Source: an uncultured Lachnospiraceae bacterium
GTDB taxonomy: Bacteria; Bacillota; Clostridia; Lachnospirales; Lachnospiraceae
DNA: 64,000 bases
NCBI GenBank assembly: GCA_946414885.1
Contig: CAMKQH010000001.1
Location: 124,001-188,000 of the forward strand
Direction: 5' to 3'
Below the pieces are notes generated by a model. The model did no database searches. It saw only the letters and a program-made list of their open reading frames with translations, and was not told the DNA's origin. The position numbers and the translations under genes were made by a program. How positions within the stretch are numbered: the stretch's first letter is position 1; each line of letters starts with the position of its first letter. This document shows positions 27,772 to 36,416 of the stretch, in pieces.

Positions 27772-29964
27772 ATGGATAAGACGGCATTAAAGGCATTGTT
27801 AGATGACATGTCAACGGAAGAAAAGGTCATGCAGCTGGTACAGATCTCAGGCTCCGAGTATGAGGCGGATGCAGAGATTACCGGCGTTGAAAGAGGCCAG
27901 GTAAAAGACAGCGTAAAAAGACTTGCCGGGAGCACTTTGGGCATATGGGGGAATAAAAGGCTTAGGAAGATTCAGGAGCAGTACGTCTGGGAGCATCCTC
28001 ATCATATTCCTCTCATGTTTATGCTTGACGTGATACATGGACATAAGACGGTTTTGCCCTGTCCCTTGGGTCAGGGAGCTACGTTTGATCCAGATGCGGT
28101 AAAGAAGGGCGCCGAAATGCAGGCGCGGGAGGCAGCTGCCGACGGCGTTCATGCCACTTTTTCTCCCATGGCGGATCTATGCAGGGATGCGAGATGGGGC
28201 AGGATCATGGAATCTACGGGCGAGGATAAGCTTTTGAATTCGCGCATGGCCTCAGCCATGGTTGAGGGCTATCAGGGGGATGATTTAAAAGACAATTCGC
28301 ACATGGCGGCTTGCGTCAAGCATTTTGCGGCTTACGGCGCTGCCGAAGGCGGAAGGGATTATAACAACACCGAGCTTTCAGAGCATACCCTCAGGGAGTA
28401 CTATCTTCGGGCCTACGGCGAAGCCATAAAGAAAAATCCGGCCATGGTCATGACTTCCTTTAACAGCATAAACGGCATTCCCGCGACTGGAAACCAGTTC
28501 TTAATGAAAAAGATATTAAGGGAAGAGTTTGGTTTTCAGGGAGTCTTGATCTCCGATTGGGGCGCCGTGGGAGAAATGATAAATCATGGATTTGCAGAGA
28601 ACCAAAGAGATGCTGCGCTGAAAGGGATGATGGCGGGCGTGGACATTGACATGTGTTCCGGCTGCTATAGCGCGCATCTTGAGGAATTGGTGAACACGGG
28701 AGCCGTTTCCATGGAGATGCTAGACAATGCGGTTTGGCGGGTTCTCAACATGAAAAATGACCTGGGTCTCTTTGAAAATCCCTACAGGGGAATTACGATG
28801 GACGCAGGTCCTGCGGTAACTGAAGAAAGCAGGCGCCTGGCAAGGGAGATCGTTGCGGCCAGCCTCGTGCTTCTTGAAAACAAGGAAAAAACGCTGCCGC
28901 TTAGAAAAGAAAAGCATGCTTTTATCGGTCCCTATGCCAATACCAAAAAGCTTCAGAGTTCCTGGGCTTTTTCGGGAGAGGATGAGAACACCGTAACCGT
29001 GTGGGAAGCTGCTTCGGAGGCTCTTGAGGCAGAAAACGTAAGGCTTGCGGAAGGCTGTACCTTGCTGGATCAGGATACCATGACTGCGAGAGAGATCCGT
29101 CACGTGGATCACTGGCAGGAGAAAAATGACGAGCTCTTTGCAGAGGCCGTTCGCACGGCAGAGTGGGCGGATACCGTGATCCTGTGTCTCGGAGAAGACA
29201 TTGCCCAAACTGGGGAAGCTGCGAGCAAGACGAGCATTCAGCTTCCTGCGGTGCAGATACGTCTGTTAAATGAGATCAAAAAGACGGGGAAAAAGATCGT
29301 AACGCTTGTGTTTACTGGGAGACCCCTTGAACTGATGGAAGTGCGGGAGCTTTCAGATGCGCTGATGATTTGCTGGCTGTCGGGTACCGAAGGCGGGCAT
29401 GGCATTCTTGACGTCCTGACGGGAAAGGTTTCTCCTTCCGGAAGGTTGTCCGCAAGTTTTCCCTATACCGTTGGGCAGGAGCCCTTGCATTATGACGTAT
29501 ATCCCACGGGACGTCCCAAGCCGGAAAACGGGCCCGGACCGTTCACTTCAAGATATCTTGACTGTGAGAATGGAGCGCTCTATCCTTTCGGATACGGACT
29601 TTCCTATACTTCTTTTGAATATTCTGATCTGAAGCTGAGTGCGCAAGAGATGTCGGCGACGGAGACGATCACGGCTTCCGTGACCGTGAAAAATACCGGC
29701 GATAAGAAGGGAAGCGTGACCGTACAGCTTTACCTTAGGGACGTCACGGGTAGCCGCGTACGGCCTGTCAGGGAATTGGCAGATTTTAAGAAGATCTCCT
29801 TAGATCCCGGGGCAGAAGAGGAAGTGAGCTTCGTCATCCGTGAGGATATGCTGCGTTTTTGGACTGCGAACGAAAGATGGGAAAGTGAACCAGGAAAATT
29901 CCTTGTCTGGATTTGCAACGACAGCCGGGAAGGAAAGCCGCTGGAATTTCAATTGACGGAATGA
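27772..29964 (+). CDS. Glycoside hydrolase family 3 (beta-glucosidase-like)
   Basis: 730 aa without a signal peptide, so probably intracellular. The GH3 barrel carries KHFAAYGAAEGGRDYN and the nucleophile Asp262 in LISDWGAVGEM. The second domain contains LCLGEDIAQTGEAASKTSIQ, and a fibronectin-III-like domain closes the protein (VTVKNTGDKKGSVTVQLYLR). This is the beta-glucosidase/beta-xylosidase subgroup; sugar specificity cannot be read. GGGAGG lies 8 bp before ATG 27772. Confidence 0.92.
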   Translation: MDKTALKALLDDMSTEEKVMQLVQISGSEYEADAEITGVERGQVKDSVKRLAGSTLGIWGNKRLRKIQEQYVWEHPHHIPLMFMLDVIHGHKTVLPCPLGQGATFDPDAVKKGAEMQAREAAADGVHATFSPMADLCRDARWGRIMESTGEDKLLNSRMASAMVEGYQGDDLKDNSHMAACVKHFAAYGAAEGGRDYNNTELSEHTLREYYLRAYGEAIKKNPAMVMTSFNSINGIPATGNQFLMKKILREEFGFQGVLISDWGAVGEMINHGFAENQRDAALKGMMAGVDIDMCSGCYSAHLEELVNTGAVSMEMLDNAVWRVLNMKNDLGLFENPYRGITMDAGPAVTEESRRLAREIVAASLVLLENKEKTLPLRKEKHAFIGPYANTKKLQSSWAFSGEDENTVTVWEAASEALEAENVRLAEGCTLLDQDTMTAREIRHVDHWQEKNDELFAEAVRTAEWADTVILCLGEDIAQTGEAASKTSIQLPAVQIRLLNEIKKTGKKIVTLVFTGRPLELMEVRELSDALMICWLSGTEGGHGILDVLTGKVSPSGRLSASFPYTVGQEPLHYDVYPTGRPKPENGPGPFTSRYLDCENGALYPFGYGLSYTSFEYSDLKLSAQEMSATETITASVTVKNTGDKKGSVTVQLYLRDVTGSRVRPVRELADFKKISLDPGAEEEVSFVIREDMLRFWTANERWESEPGKFLVWICNDSREGKPLEFQLTE

Positions 29965-30010
29965 CTCACGCAGTTCTCAAGTTGGCCTGGATCTCGAAAG
30001 GGAAGATAAA

Positions 30011-30109
30011 GTGAAAACGTCCGAGAAATTTGGATTTCAGGATTTAGGGAAATCCGGCTCTGCCTGGGGCGGCGAAACCTGGCATGAAATGGAAGCGGTG
30101 ATTCGGTAG
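30011..30109 (+). other. Possible short coding fragment
   Basis: A 32-codon GTG frame (starts MKTSEKFGFQDLGKSGSAWG) with GGGAAGAT upstream, in the gap before endonuclease V. It is Gly/Trp/Glu-rich and looks protein-like, but no family is recognised. Confidence 0.25.
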
Positions 30110-30140
30110 TCACGTCCCGCGTACCGAAGGAGGGAATCTT

Positions 30141-30848
30141 ATGATTGACGAGGCAGAATACGCGGCAAGACAAAATGAGCTGCAGAAGGGGATTTCCCTT
30201 TGTGACGGTTTTGACGCATCTGCGTTGAAAACTGCTGCGGGGGTAGATCTTGCATATTGGAAGAATGAGGAAGGGGAATTTGCGGTCTGCTGCATCGTAG
30301 TGATAGACGTCGTCACTCACAAAGTTATTGAAAAAAAGCATTTCAGCGGCAAGATCGAAGTTCCTTACGTGCCGGGATTTCTTGCCTTCAGAGAGCTTCC
30401 GCTTGTCATCGAGACGGCAAAGCTGCTTGAAACGCAGCCCGATATCTATGTCTTTGACGGAAACGGTTATCTTCATCCGCGTCACATGGGCATTGCGACT
30501 CATGCATCATTCTATTTAGACAAGCCAACTTTCGGTGTGGCAAAATCATATTTCCGCGTGGATAAGCAAACCGATTACGTTGAACCTGAGAATGAAGCCG
30601 GAAGTTATACGGATATCGTCATCGAGGGTGAGGTGTACGGGAGGGCGCTGAGAACTCATAAGGACGTCAGGCCAGTCTTTATCTCCGTGGGAAATCATAT
30701 TTCACTTGAAACTGCCTGTTCCCTCGCACTGAAGCTGACCGACAAGGAGAGTCACGTTCCCGTGCCTACGCGTCTTGCTGACCTTGAAACACATATTGAG
30801 CGCGAGAAGGCAACTTTATCGAGGTTTCCATCTGAGCAAAAAGATTGA
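30141..30848 (+). CDS. nfi: Endonuclease V (deoxyinosine-specific)
   Basis: 235 aa, the normal length. The catalytic core residues lie in AAGVDLAYW, the VPYVPGFLAFRELP strand-helix and the DGNGYLHPRHMGIATH motif, all hallmarks of Nfi. The enzyme nicks DNA near deoxyinosine left by adenine deamination. GAAGGAGG precedes the ATG. Confidence 0.93.
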   Translation: MIDEAEYAARQNELQKGISLCDGFDASALKTAAGVDLAYWKNEEGEFAVCCIVVIDVVTHKVIEKKHFSGKIEVPYVPGFLAFRELPLVIETAKLLETQPDIYVFDGNGYLHPRHMGIATHASFYLDKPTFGVAKSYFRVDKQTDYVEPENEAGSYTDIVIEGEVYGRALRTHKDVRPVFISVGNHISLETACSLALKLTDKESHVPVPTRLADLETHIEREKATLSRFPSEQKD

Positions 30849-30870
30849 GCAAAAACGCGAGAGGCGGAAA

Positions 30871-31713
30871 TCATACGTCAATGGTTATCCAAGAAGAAGG
30901 GAATAAATTATCAAAATTGGACGCCCATGGCGTATCGTTATAATACTTTCCAGGACATATTACGAGCTTATCTTTATTTAGCATTGCACCCCACCAGCTA
31001 AAGGTGGAGTTTGCGATGATTCCGCAATCACAATAAGACATTAACGCGAGATCGCTGATGGCAGTTTGATTTTCGTATTCTACAAAATTAAAATTCTCAT
31101 ATTCCGAAAAGTATTTACGGCACCATTCAACGTCATCAGAGAATACAAAAACGTTTACGGCATCAAAACGTTCTTTCGCTAATTCTATGGCTTTCTTATA
31201 ATATTCCGTAGAACATAAGTCTACGTAATTATCATTTGACAAATAATCGCCTCTGCGTATGTGCATAAACAAGGATTTTTGCGCAGTTACTCTGTCCAGA
31301 AACGTTTTATCTGCGTACGGCGTCAAGTCTAATTCGTATTGTTTAAGGATTTCCTTGATCTCATTGTAATATGACGCGTTTTGCCAGTATCCGTTATAAA
31401 AAGGGTAATTAAATCCATGAGAGAAATTATCTTCATTACCCCATAACCGATTAGCCAGTTTCCGTAATTTCATCTTTCTGCATACTTTGTACAGAAAATC
31501 ATGATTTATTTTGCTTTCCTTAAAACCGGAAAAATCAAAAACGAGATTTGCCTGAAAACCTTCATGAGCCCAGTGGGCTTTGTAGAAAGAAGTATCAAAC
31601 TTAACGGATTTTCCTTGTTTTTCTCTTAGATACAGCATGAAAACAAATTGGAATAGCTGGTTTCCTAAACCAAAAGAGAACTCTACCGTACTCTGATTGA
31701 ATAAGTGTTTCAT
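30871..31713 (-). CDS. Alpha-1,2-fucosyltransferase (GT11)
   Basis: 280 aa. GT11 motifs are all present: GLGNQLFQFVF near residue 16, HIRRGDYLSN in the middle (GDP-fucose binding), and IANSTFSWWGAML near the C-terminus. It transfers fucose to galactose in surface glycans. It is a single gene, convergent with nfi, AT-richer than its neighbours and not embedded in a polysaccharide cluster, which suggests independent acquisition. A TATAAT on the minus strand lies about 50 bp upstream. Confidence 0.9.
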   Translation of the reverse strand: MKHLFNQSTVEFSFGLGNQLFQFVFMLYLREKQGKSVKFDTSFYKAHWAHEGFQANLVFDFSGFKESKINHDFLYKVCRKMKLRKLANRLWGNEDNFSHGFNYPFYNGYWQNASYYNEIKEILKQYELDLTPYADKTFLDRVTAQKSLFMHIRRGDYLSNDNYVDLCSTEYYKKAIELAKERFDAVNVFVFSDDVEWCRKYFSEYENFNFVEYENQTAISDLALMSYCDCGIIANSTFSWWGAMLNKDKLVICPGKYYNDTPWASNFDNLFPSSWITIDV

Positions 31714-31937
31714 GACACGTATTCCTTTCCATTACGAGATTACGTCCGATGCTATATTATATCATAATGGCAGGAACCTGCAAGAAAGAAAAAACATGAA
31801 TTCGGGTTTGTAGTGGAAACGAAAACAATACTGTGGTATAATATCCTAATCAGGTGGTATGCTTAGCGGTTCCTGGGCGCACGTCCGTCAGGAGATCGAT
31901 AAGCGTGGAATAAAACATGGCAAGGGGAGGTATCATC

Positions 31938-32981
31938 ATGGCATTTAAGAAATATGTTTTCGACGGAACCAAGAAATTTGTGATCGCGAAAGCTTCAACG
32001 GACGAAACGAGTCTTTGCAAGAATCGCAAGGATGCTGAAGCGAAGATGCAAAAGAACACCGAGGAAATTGACAAGCTACAGGAAAAGCTTTATGCCGAAA
32101 AGAAGGAAGGCGTGATTTTCCTGTTCCAGGCGATGGACGCTGCCGGAAAAGATGGCACGATCCGCGCCGTACTGTCCGCGCTTTCGCCGCATGGCGTGCA
32201 TGAGGTTGCATTCAAGGCACCGAGCTCGGAGGAACTGGCTCATGATTATCTGTGGCGCGTAGCTTCGAAGACGCCTGCGAAGGGTGAGATCGCGATCTTT
32301 AACCGTTCCCATTATGAGGATGTTCTGATCGGGAAGGTGCGGGAACTCTACAAGTCACAGGCCAATGCGAGACGCATTGATCTCGATAAGGTGATCGTGA
32401 ACCGCTATGAGGACATTAAGAACTTTGAAGAGTATCTGTACCGTAATAACGTACGCACGGTAAAGATTTTCCTGCACGTATCGAAGGACGAGCAGGCACG
32501 CCGGTTTCTGTCGCGCATTGAGGAGCCTGAAAAGAACTGGAAGTTTAGCGGCAGCGATTATGATGAGCGCAAGTATTGGAACCAGTATCAGGAGGCGTTT
32601 GAGAGTGCGATCAATGCGACGTCAACGACACATTGTCCTTGGTACGTTGTTCCCGCCGACCACAAGTGGTACATGCGTTACGTGGTTTCTGAGATCATTT
32701 TGGCAACGCTCAAGGAAATGGATCCCCGCTTCCCTGAGGTGACGGAGGAGCGCCTAGCAACGTTTGCAGGCTACAAGGAAGAGATCCTGAAGGAACTCCC
32801 TGAAGAGGCTAAGAATTCCAAGGATTCCAAGAAATCAAAAAACTCCAAGGAGTCAAAAAATCCTAAAGCATCAAAGGATTCAAAGGAATCCAAGAACTCA
32901 AAAGACTCAAAGGAATCCAAATGTTCAAAGGTTGCAAAGAATTCTAAGAATTCAAAGGATTCCAAGAAATCTCAAAAATAA
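31938..32981 (+). CDS. Polyphosphate kinase 2 family protein with a Ser-Lys repeat tail
   Basis: 347 aa. Residues 1-290 are a PPK2 domain: the Walker A-like QAMDAAGKDGTIRAV near residue 65, the FNRSHYEDVL segment, and NWKFSGSDYDERKYW near residue 200. PPK2 enzymes move phosphate between polyphosphate and nucleotides. The last 55 residues are an x-S-K tripeptide repeat (SKDSKKSKNSKESKNPKASK and so on), very basic and probably disordered, absent from most PPK2 proteins. AGGGGAGG lies 8 bp before ATG 31938. Confidence 0.9.
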   Translation: MAFKKYVFDGTKKFVIAKASTDETSLCKNRKDAEAKMQKNTEEIDKLQEKLYAEKKEGVIFLFQAMDAAGKDGTIRAVLSALSPHGVHEVAFKAPSSEELAHDYLWRVASKTPAKGEIAIFNRSHYEDVLIGKVRELYKSQANARRIDLDKVIVNRYEDIKNFEEYLYRNNVRTVKIFLHVSKDEQARRFLSRIEEPEKNWKFSGSDYDERKYWNQYQEAFESAINATSTTHCPWYVVPADHKWYMRYVVSEIILATLKEMDPRFPEVTEERLATFAGYKEEILKELPEEAKNSKDSKKSKNSKESKNPKASKDSKESKNSKDSKESKCSKVAKNSKNSKDSKKSQK

Positions 32982-32991
32982 AGTTTGCCAT

Positions 32992-33022
32992 AGATCCCGG
33001 CGCATAATGCCGGGATCTTTTC
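32992..33022 (+). terminator. Rho-independent terminator
   Basis: AGATCCCGGC and GCCGGGATCT pair around a 7-nt loop, then TTTT. The stem resembles the one at 22304. Confidence 0.85.
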
Positions 33023-33044
33023 ACAAAAGAAAGAGGAAAAAGAG

Positions 33045-34205
33045 ATGGGGAATCCTTGGAAGGACGTCCGCCTTTCAGATTATGAAAATCACATGAGCCT
33101 TGAAGGAATTGGGCAACTGCAGGAATTGAACTGCATTATGAAGGGACAGTTCAATGATTTTGCTGCTTCAAGCGCAATGGTTCTGGGAGTTGCAGGCGGA
33201 AACGGTCTGGAACACGTTGACGTTAAAAAGTACCGGCGCGTATGTGGCATAGACGTGAATGAGAGCTATCTGGAAAAAGCGAGAGAGCGTCATCGCGATC
33301 TTGACAATGTTTTGGAACTACAGTGTCTTGACGTGATAACGGATGCAAAACTCCTTCCTCAGGCAGAACTGTTGATCGCAGACTTGTTTGTGGAATACGT
33401 GGGTTATGAAGTGTTTCAGAATGCCATAAAGAGCGTGCGTCCCACGTACGTATCCTGTGTCATTCAGATCAACGAGGCAGATGGGTTTGTCTCAGATTCC
33501 CCGTATTTGCATGCATTTGATCGATTGCAGGAAGTGCATCATCAAATGGAGGGTGAGAAACTAACGGAATCGCTAAAGGCGATAGGATACGGATTAATTA
33601 ACGTTAAGGAACATCCAATGCCAAACGGCAAGAAACTTATAAGATTGGACTATTCGAACATGAAAGCTTTAGTTATTAACTGCAGCCCGGTGCGCAATGG
33701 AGCGACGGCTGAAATCGTGAAGATCGCGGCAGAACAATTATCCGCGAAATATGACGTCAAAAGCATTTGCATCGACGATTACGTATTTGGTTTTTGCAGG
33801 GGATGCCGGGCATGCCATCATACGGCGAAATGCGTCATGAGTGATGCTGCCGTGATCCAGGGGATCCTAAAGGAATTTGACCAGGCAGACGTGATTATTT
33901 CGGTTGCCCCTTCCTATTGGGCCGACGTGCCGGGACAATTTAAGGCTTTTATTGACAGGTGCACGCCATGGTGCAATACGCACGAGCCGCATGCAACCAT
34001 TCCATCCGGAAAAAAGGGTTATGCCATTGCTCTTAGGACTGGCCCTAATATGCCGGAATGCGAGAGGATCATTGGTAGCATTGAGCATTTTTACGGTCAT
34101 CTTGAGATTGCGTGCGCAGGGCATTTGGGATTAACTTCCATCGAATACAAGGAGAACGTTGAGCCGAAAAAACAGGAAATTATTGCTTTCTGCAAAAACA
34201 TATAA
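33045..34205 (+). CDS. SAM methyltransferase fused to an NADPH-dependent FMN reductase/flavodoxin-like domain
   Basis: 386 aa with two separable domains. Residues 1-205 carry a class I methyltransferase SAM-binding motif (MVLGVAGGNGLEHV) and the acidic VCGIDVNESYLEKA. Residues 206-386 start NMKALVINCSPVRNGATAEI, the phosphate-binding loop of flavodoxin-like FMN reductases, with FGFCRGCRACHHTAKCVMSD, a cysteine-rich stretch typical of the iron-sulfur flavoprotein-like subgroup, and APSYWADVPGQFKAFIDRC. The join is seamless, with an internal Met at the boundary. No frameshift is visible. Confidence 0.82.
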   Translation: MGNPWKDVRLSDYENHMSLEGIGQLQELNCIMKGQFNDFAASSAMVLGVAGGNGLEHVDVKKYRRVCGIDVNESYLEKARERHRDLDNVLELQCLDVITDAKLLPQAELLIADLFVEYVGYEVFQNAIKSVRPTYVSCVIQINEADGFVSDSPYLHAFDRLQEVHHQMEGEKLTESLKAIGYGLINVKEHPMPNGKKLIRLDYSNMKALVINCSPVRNGATAEIVKIAAEQLSAKYDVKSICIDDYVFGFCRGCRACHHTAKCVMSDAAVIQGILKEFDQADVIISVAPSYWADVPGQFKAFIDRCTPWCNTHEPHATIPSGKKGYAIALRTGPNMPECERIIGSIEHFYGHLEIACAGHLGLTSIEYKENVEPKKQEIIAFCKNI

Positions 34206-34212
34206 AGGATGA

Positions 34213-34356
34213 TTGCCCAGTTTTCGTAAGGTGGAAAGCCAGGTTGGCAAACTCGAGATTTGTGGGGACGATTTGTTCCGTAAGTTGAGATTTGCCGAGC
34301 TGCCCAGGCCATGCAAAACGACTGTTACCGATATTTGTGCAACAAGGAATGGATGA
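34213..34356 (+). pseudogene. Decayed coding fragment
   Basis: 47 open codons (starts LPSFRKVESQVGKLEICGDD) just after the fusion gene, without an ATG or ribosome site. It reads like a protein interior, but I cannot place the family. Confidence 0.3.
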
Positions 34357-34442
34357 CGAGAACCATGTGTTGCATTGAAGATTCAAAAAGTTGACGGCAA
34401 TGCTACAGGGGAAGCTAGTTAGAGCGCTGGTGTAGCTTGAAA

Positions 34443-34623
34443 GCTATAAAACAATAGATTTAACGGTATTTTATAGCTTGAATGTTAGCATAAAACACGG
34501 AATGCAGAGAGAAAAGCTATAAAAATCGTAGTTTTAGAAAGACTTATAGCCAGATTACGCCAGAAACCTAGAATAATCATGGAAAATGGCTATAAAAAGA
34601 ACACAAAAGACTTGATTTATAGC
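34443..34623. repeat. Three palindrome-ended units with an exact 73-bp period
   Basis: GCTATAAAA occurs at 34443, 34516 and 34589. Its inverse (TTTTATAGC, or the shorter TTATAGC) ends at 34477, 34550 and 34623. Each 35-bp unit is therefore closed by inverted motifs and repeats every 73 bp, while the 17-19 bp interiors and 38-bp spacers are all different. No gene lies within the 574-bp gap 34206-34779. Confidence 0.8.
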
Positions 34624-34779
34624 TTTAATTATTTTATGGATTCACGTAAATCGAGAATTCCGGTTTGTCTGTGCGTTGCCATTCGCATTCCGCTGCGCGG
34701 TGCCATCTGCCAAATGCTGGAAGATTATTTAGGATTAACACATGATTGATACTGATTTAGATGAGGTTTTGAGAAGATT

Positions 34780-35244
34780 ATGGATATCAGAGAAGTTACA
34801 ACGGCAAGTGAAAAGCAGAGAATCACGCGGGAAATACTGGAGGCGTTGCCTGATTGGTTTGGAATCGAGGAATCAAGGGAAGAGTATATAAGAAAAAGTG
34901 CAGACTTGATATTCCATGCTGCGTTTGACAATGAACAGCCAGTTGGATTTATTTGCCTTAAGGAGACGGGAAAGGATACGGCGGAAATTTGTGTCATGGG
35001 GGTGCTGAAGGAATATCACCGAAAAGGTGTGGGCAGAGTTCTTTTCGAGGAAGCAAAGAATGCTGCCATACGGGAAGGGTACTCATTTCTTCAGGTAAAA
35101 ACCGTTCAGATGGGAAAGTATGACGATTATGATGACACAAATCGTTTTTATCTTTCCATGGGATTTAAGGAGTTCGAAGTTTTTCCGATGCTTTGGGATG
35201 AATGGAATCCATGCCAGGTCTATGTTATGTCACTTGTACTTTAA
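34780..35244 (+). CDS. GNAT family N-acetyltransferase
   Basis: 154 aa. Motif A is MGVLKEYHRKGVGRVLFEEA, then FYLSMGFKEFEVFPMLWDEW. This C-terminus is typical of a subgroup annotated as GNATs of unknown substrate. The start has a weak ribosome site. Confidence 0.85.
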   Translation: MDIREVTTASEKQRITREILEALPDWFGIEESREEYIRKSADLIFHAAFDNEQPVGFICLKETGKDTAEICVMGVLKEYHRKGVGRVLFEEAKNAAIREGYSFLQVKTVQMGKYDDYDDTNRFYLSMGFKEFEVFPMLWDEWNPCQVYVMSLVL

Positions 35245-35305
35245 TTATGTACCATCATTTTTGACGCAGGAGATTCCGTAAAAGGATTGTAAGACACAAG
35301 AGATT

Positions 35306-36289
35306 ATGATAATTAGTGACGGTGAATTGGCGCTGATTGTGCCATCCAAAGAACTGAAAGAGGAAGCATTACGATACAAAGAGGAGCATTTTGCCAATGG
35401 AGACATGCAGGTGCATGGGAGCGGCGGACTGGCGTATTATGATGACTATGACGCGTGGCTGAAGCATATTGATGCCATAAGGAAAATGCAGGCGGATGTT
35501 GACGTTAAGACAAGTACGTTCTTTTCCAGGCGCCTTTCAGACGGTAAACTGATCGGATGTGTCAAGATTCATCATACGTTAAATGATGAGATCAGGAATG
35601 GCGGGCACGTTGCATATGGAATCAGACCTTCTGAGCGGGGTAAGGGATATGGCACAAAACAATTAAAGCTTATCCTGGAGTTCGCAAAACGGGAAGGAAT
35701 GGGACAGGTGATCGTGGCTTGCGATAAAGATAACGTTGCTTCTGCAAAGACTGCCATGAGCTGCGGAGGCGTCCTGCTGAAGGAATTCAATGAGGATGGC
35801 ATAATAAAACAACACTATTTCTTCGAGATGAAAAAGGTTTTGTGCGTTGGCTTTAAGGGAAAGAATAATTTCTCGTATGTTTTGACGGCGAGTATGCCCA
35901 GCAAGCACTTGTTTCTGACGAATTCACATGGCGGACTGAAGAAGGACATGAATTCCGTCAGCGGGGAATATGATCCTGTGATTATGTTTGGCGTAGATAA
36001 AACATTAACGTCAACGGTGAGGATCGAAAAAGTTGCTGTTTGGGATGGAAAAAGGCTTGTTTCCAATCTAAAGCTGGAAAGGCTTAAGGATTCGCTTGGC
36101 GCCGCCGGAATACAGGCTGTAATTTCTGAAAATCCAACGGCATATCTTTGTAACGATGCGTATTGGCAAGCGCTCCATAAGTTTTCCGGAAAAGCAGTTT
36201 TTATTCACGTACCGACGATGCGGCACGCGGATGAAGTTTTCGAGGAGAAAGTAAGACGGGCCTTATCAACGTGGTTAGAGAAATGGTAG
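35306..36289 (+). CDS. GNAT acetyltransferase fused to a pyroglutamyl-peptidase-like (C15) domain
   Basis: 327 aa. Residues 1-172 are a GNAT domain (VAYGIRPSERGKGYGTKQLK). Residues 173-327 start MKKVLCVGFKGKNNFSYVLT and resemble a shortened pyrrolidone-carboxylate peptidase: YDPVIMFGVDKTLTSTVRIE (Glu241), AYLCNDAYWQALHKF with Cys282 and VFIHVPTM with His301 match the Glu/Cys/His triad region of the C15 family. The C-terminal half may be active or a degenerate relative. A terminator follows. Confidence 0.72.
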   Translation: MIISDGELALIVPSKELKEEALRYKEEHFANGDMQVHGSGGLAYYDDYDAWLKHIDAIRKMQADVDVKTSTFFSRRLSDGKLIGCVKIHHTLNDEIRNGGHVAYGIRPSERGKGYGTKQLKLILEFAKREGMGQVIVACDKDNVASAKTAMSCGGVLLKEFNEDGIIKQHYFFEMKKVLCVGFKGKNNFSYVLTASMPSKHLFLTNSHGGLKKDMNSVSGEYDPVIMFGVDKTLTSTVRIEKVAVWDGKRLVSNLKLERLKDSLGAAGIQAVISENPTAYLCNDAYWQALHKFSGKAVFIHVPTMRHADEVFEEKVRRALSTWLEKW

Positions 36290-36298
36290 CAAAAGAAA

Positions 36299-36326
36299 GG
36301 GACTGGATTCTCCAGTCTCTTTTGTT
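36299..36326 (+). terminator. Rho-independent terminator
   Basis: GACTGGA, a 2-nt loop and TCCAGTC, followed by TCTTTTG. It lies just after the fusion gene. Confidence 0.7.
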
Positions 36327-36344
36327 TTGTAATGTTTTATGGTA

Positions 36345-36373
36345 TTGACAGGAATGGAAAAAGATGTTATAAA
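36345..36373 (+). promoter_or_regulatory. Consensus promoter of the TetR gene
   Basis: TTGACA (36345-36350), 17 nt, TATAAA (36368-36373). Confidence 0.8.
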
Positions 36374-36400
36374 TAAAAACGATAACATTGTCGTTTTTAT
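36373..36400 (+). promoter_or_regulatory. TetR operator (perfect palindrome over the start site)
   Basis: ATAAAAACGA (36373-36382), 8 bp, TCGTTTTTAT (36391-36400): 10-bp perfect arms that overlap the expected transcription start and lie 16 bp before the regulator's ATG. This is the usual layout of TetR autoregulation. Confidence 0.75.
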
Positions 36401-36416
36401 TTTCGGGAGACAAATC

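Noticed and set aside
32771-32965. Minus-strand Phe/Glu/Leu-rich frame
   Set aside because: It is the mirror of the Ser-Lys repeat tail of PPK2. Its repetitiveness comes from the repeats on the plus strand.
22304-33022. Similar AGATCCCGG hairpins at 22304 and 32992 as a dispersed repeat
   Set aside because: Only the stem bases are shared and both sit directly after genes with T tracts, so they are ordinary terminators.
34443-34623. Possible CRISPR array
   Set aside because: Only the 7-9 bp ends of each 35-bp unit are conserved, the interiors differ, there are just three units and no cas genes lie nearby.
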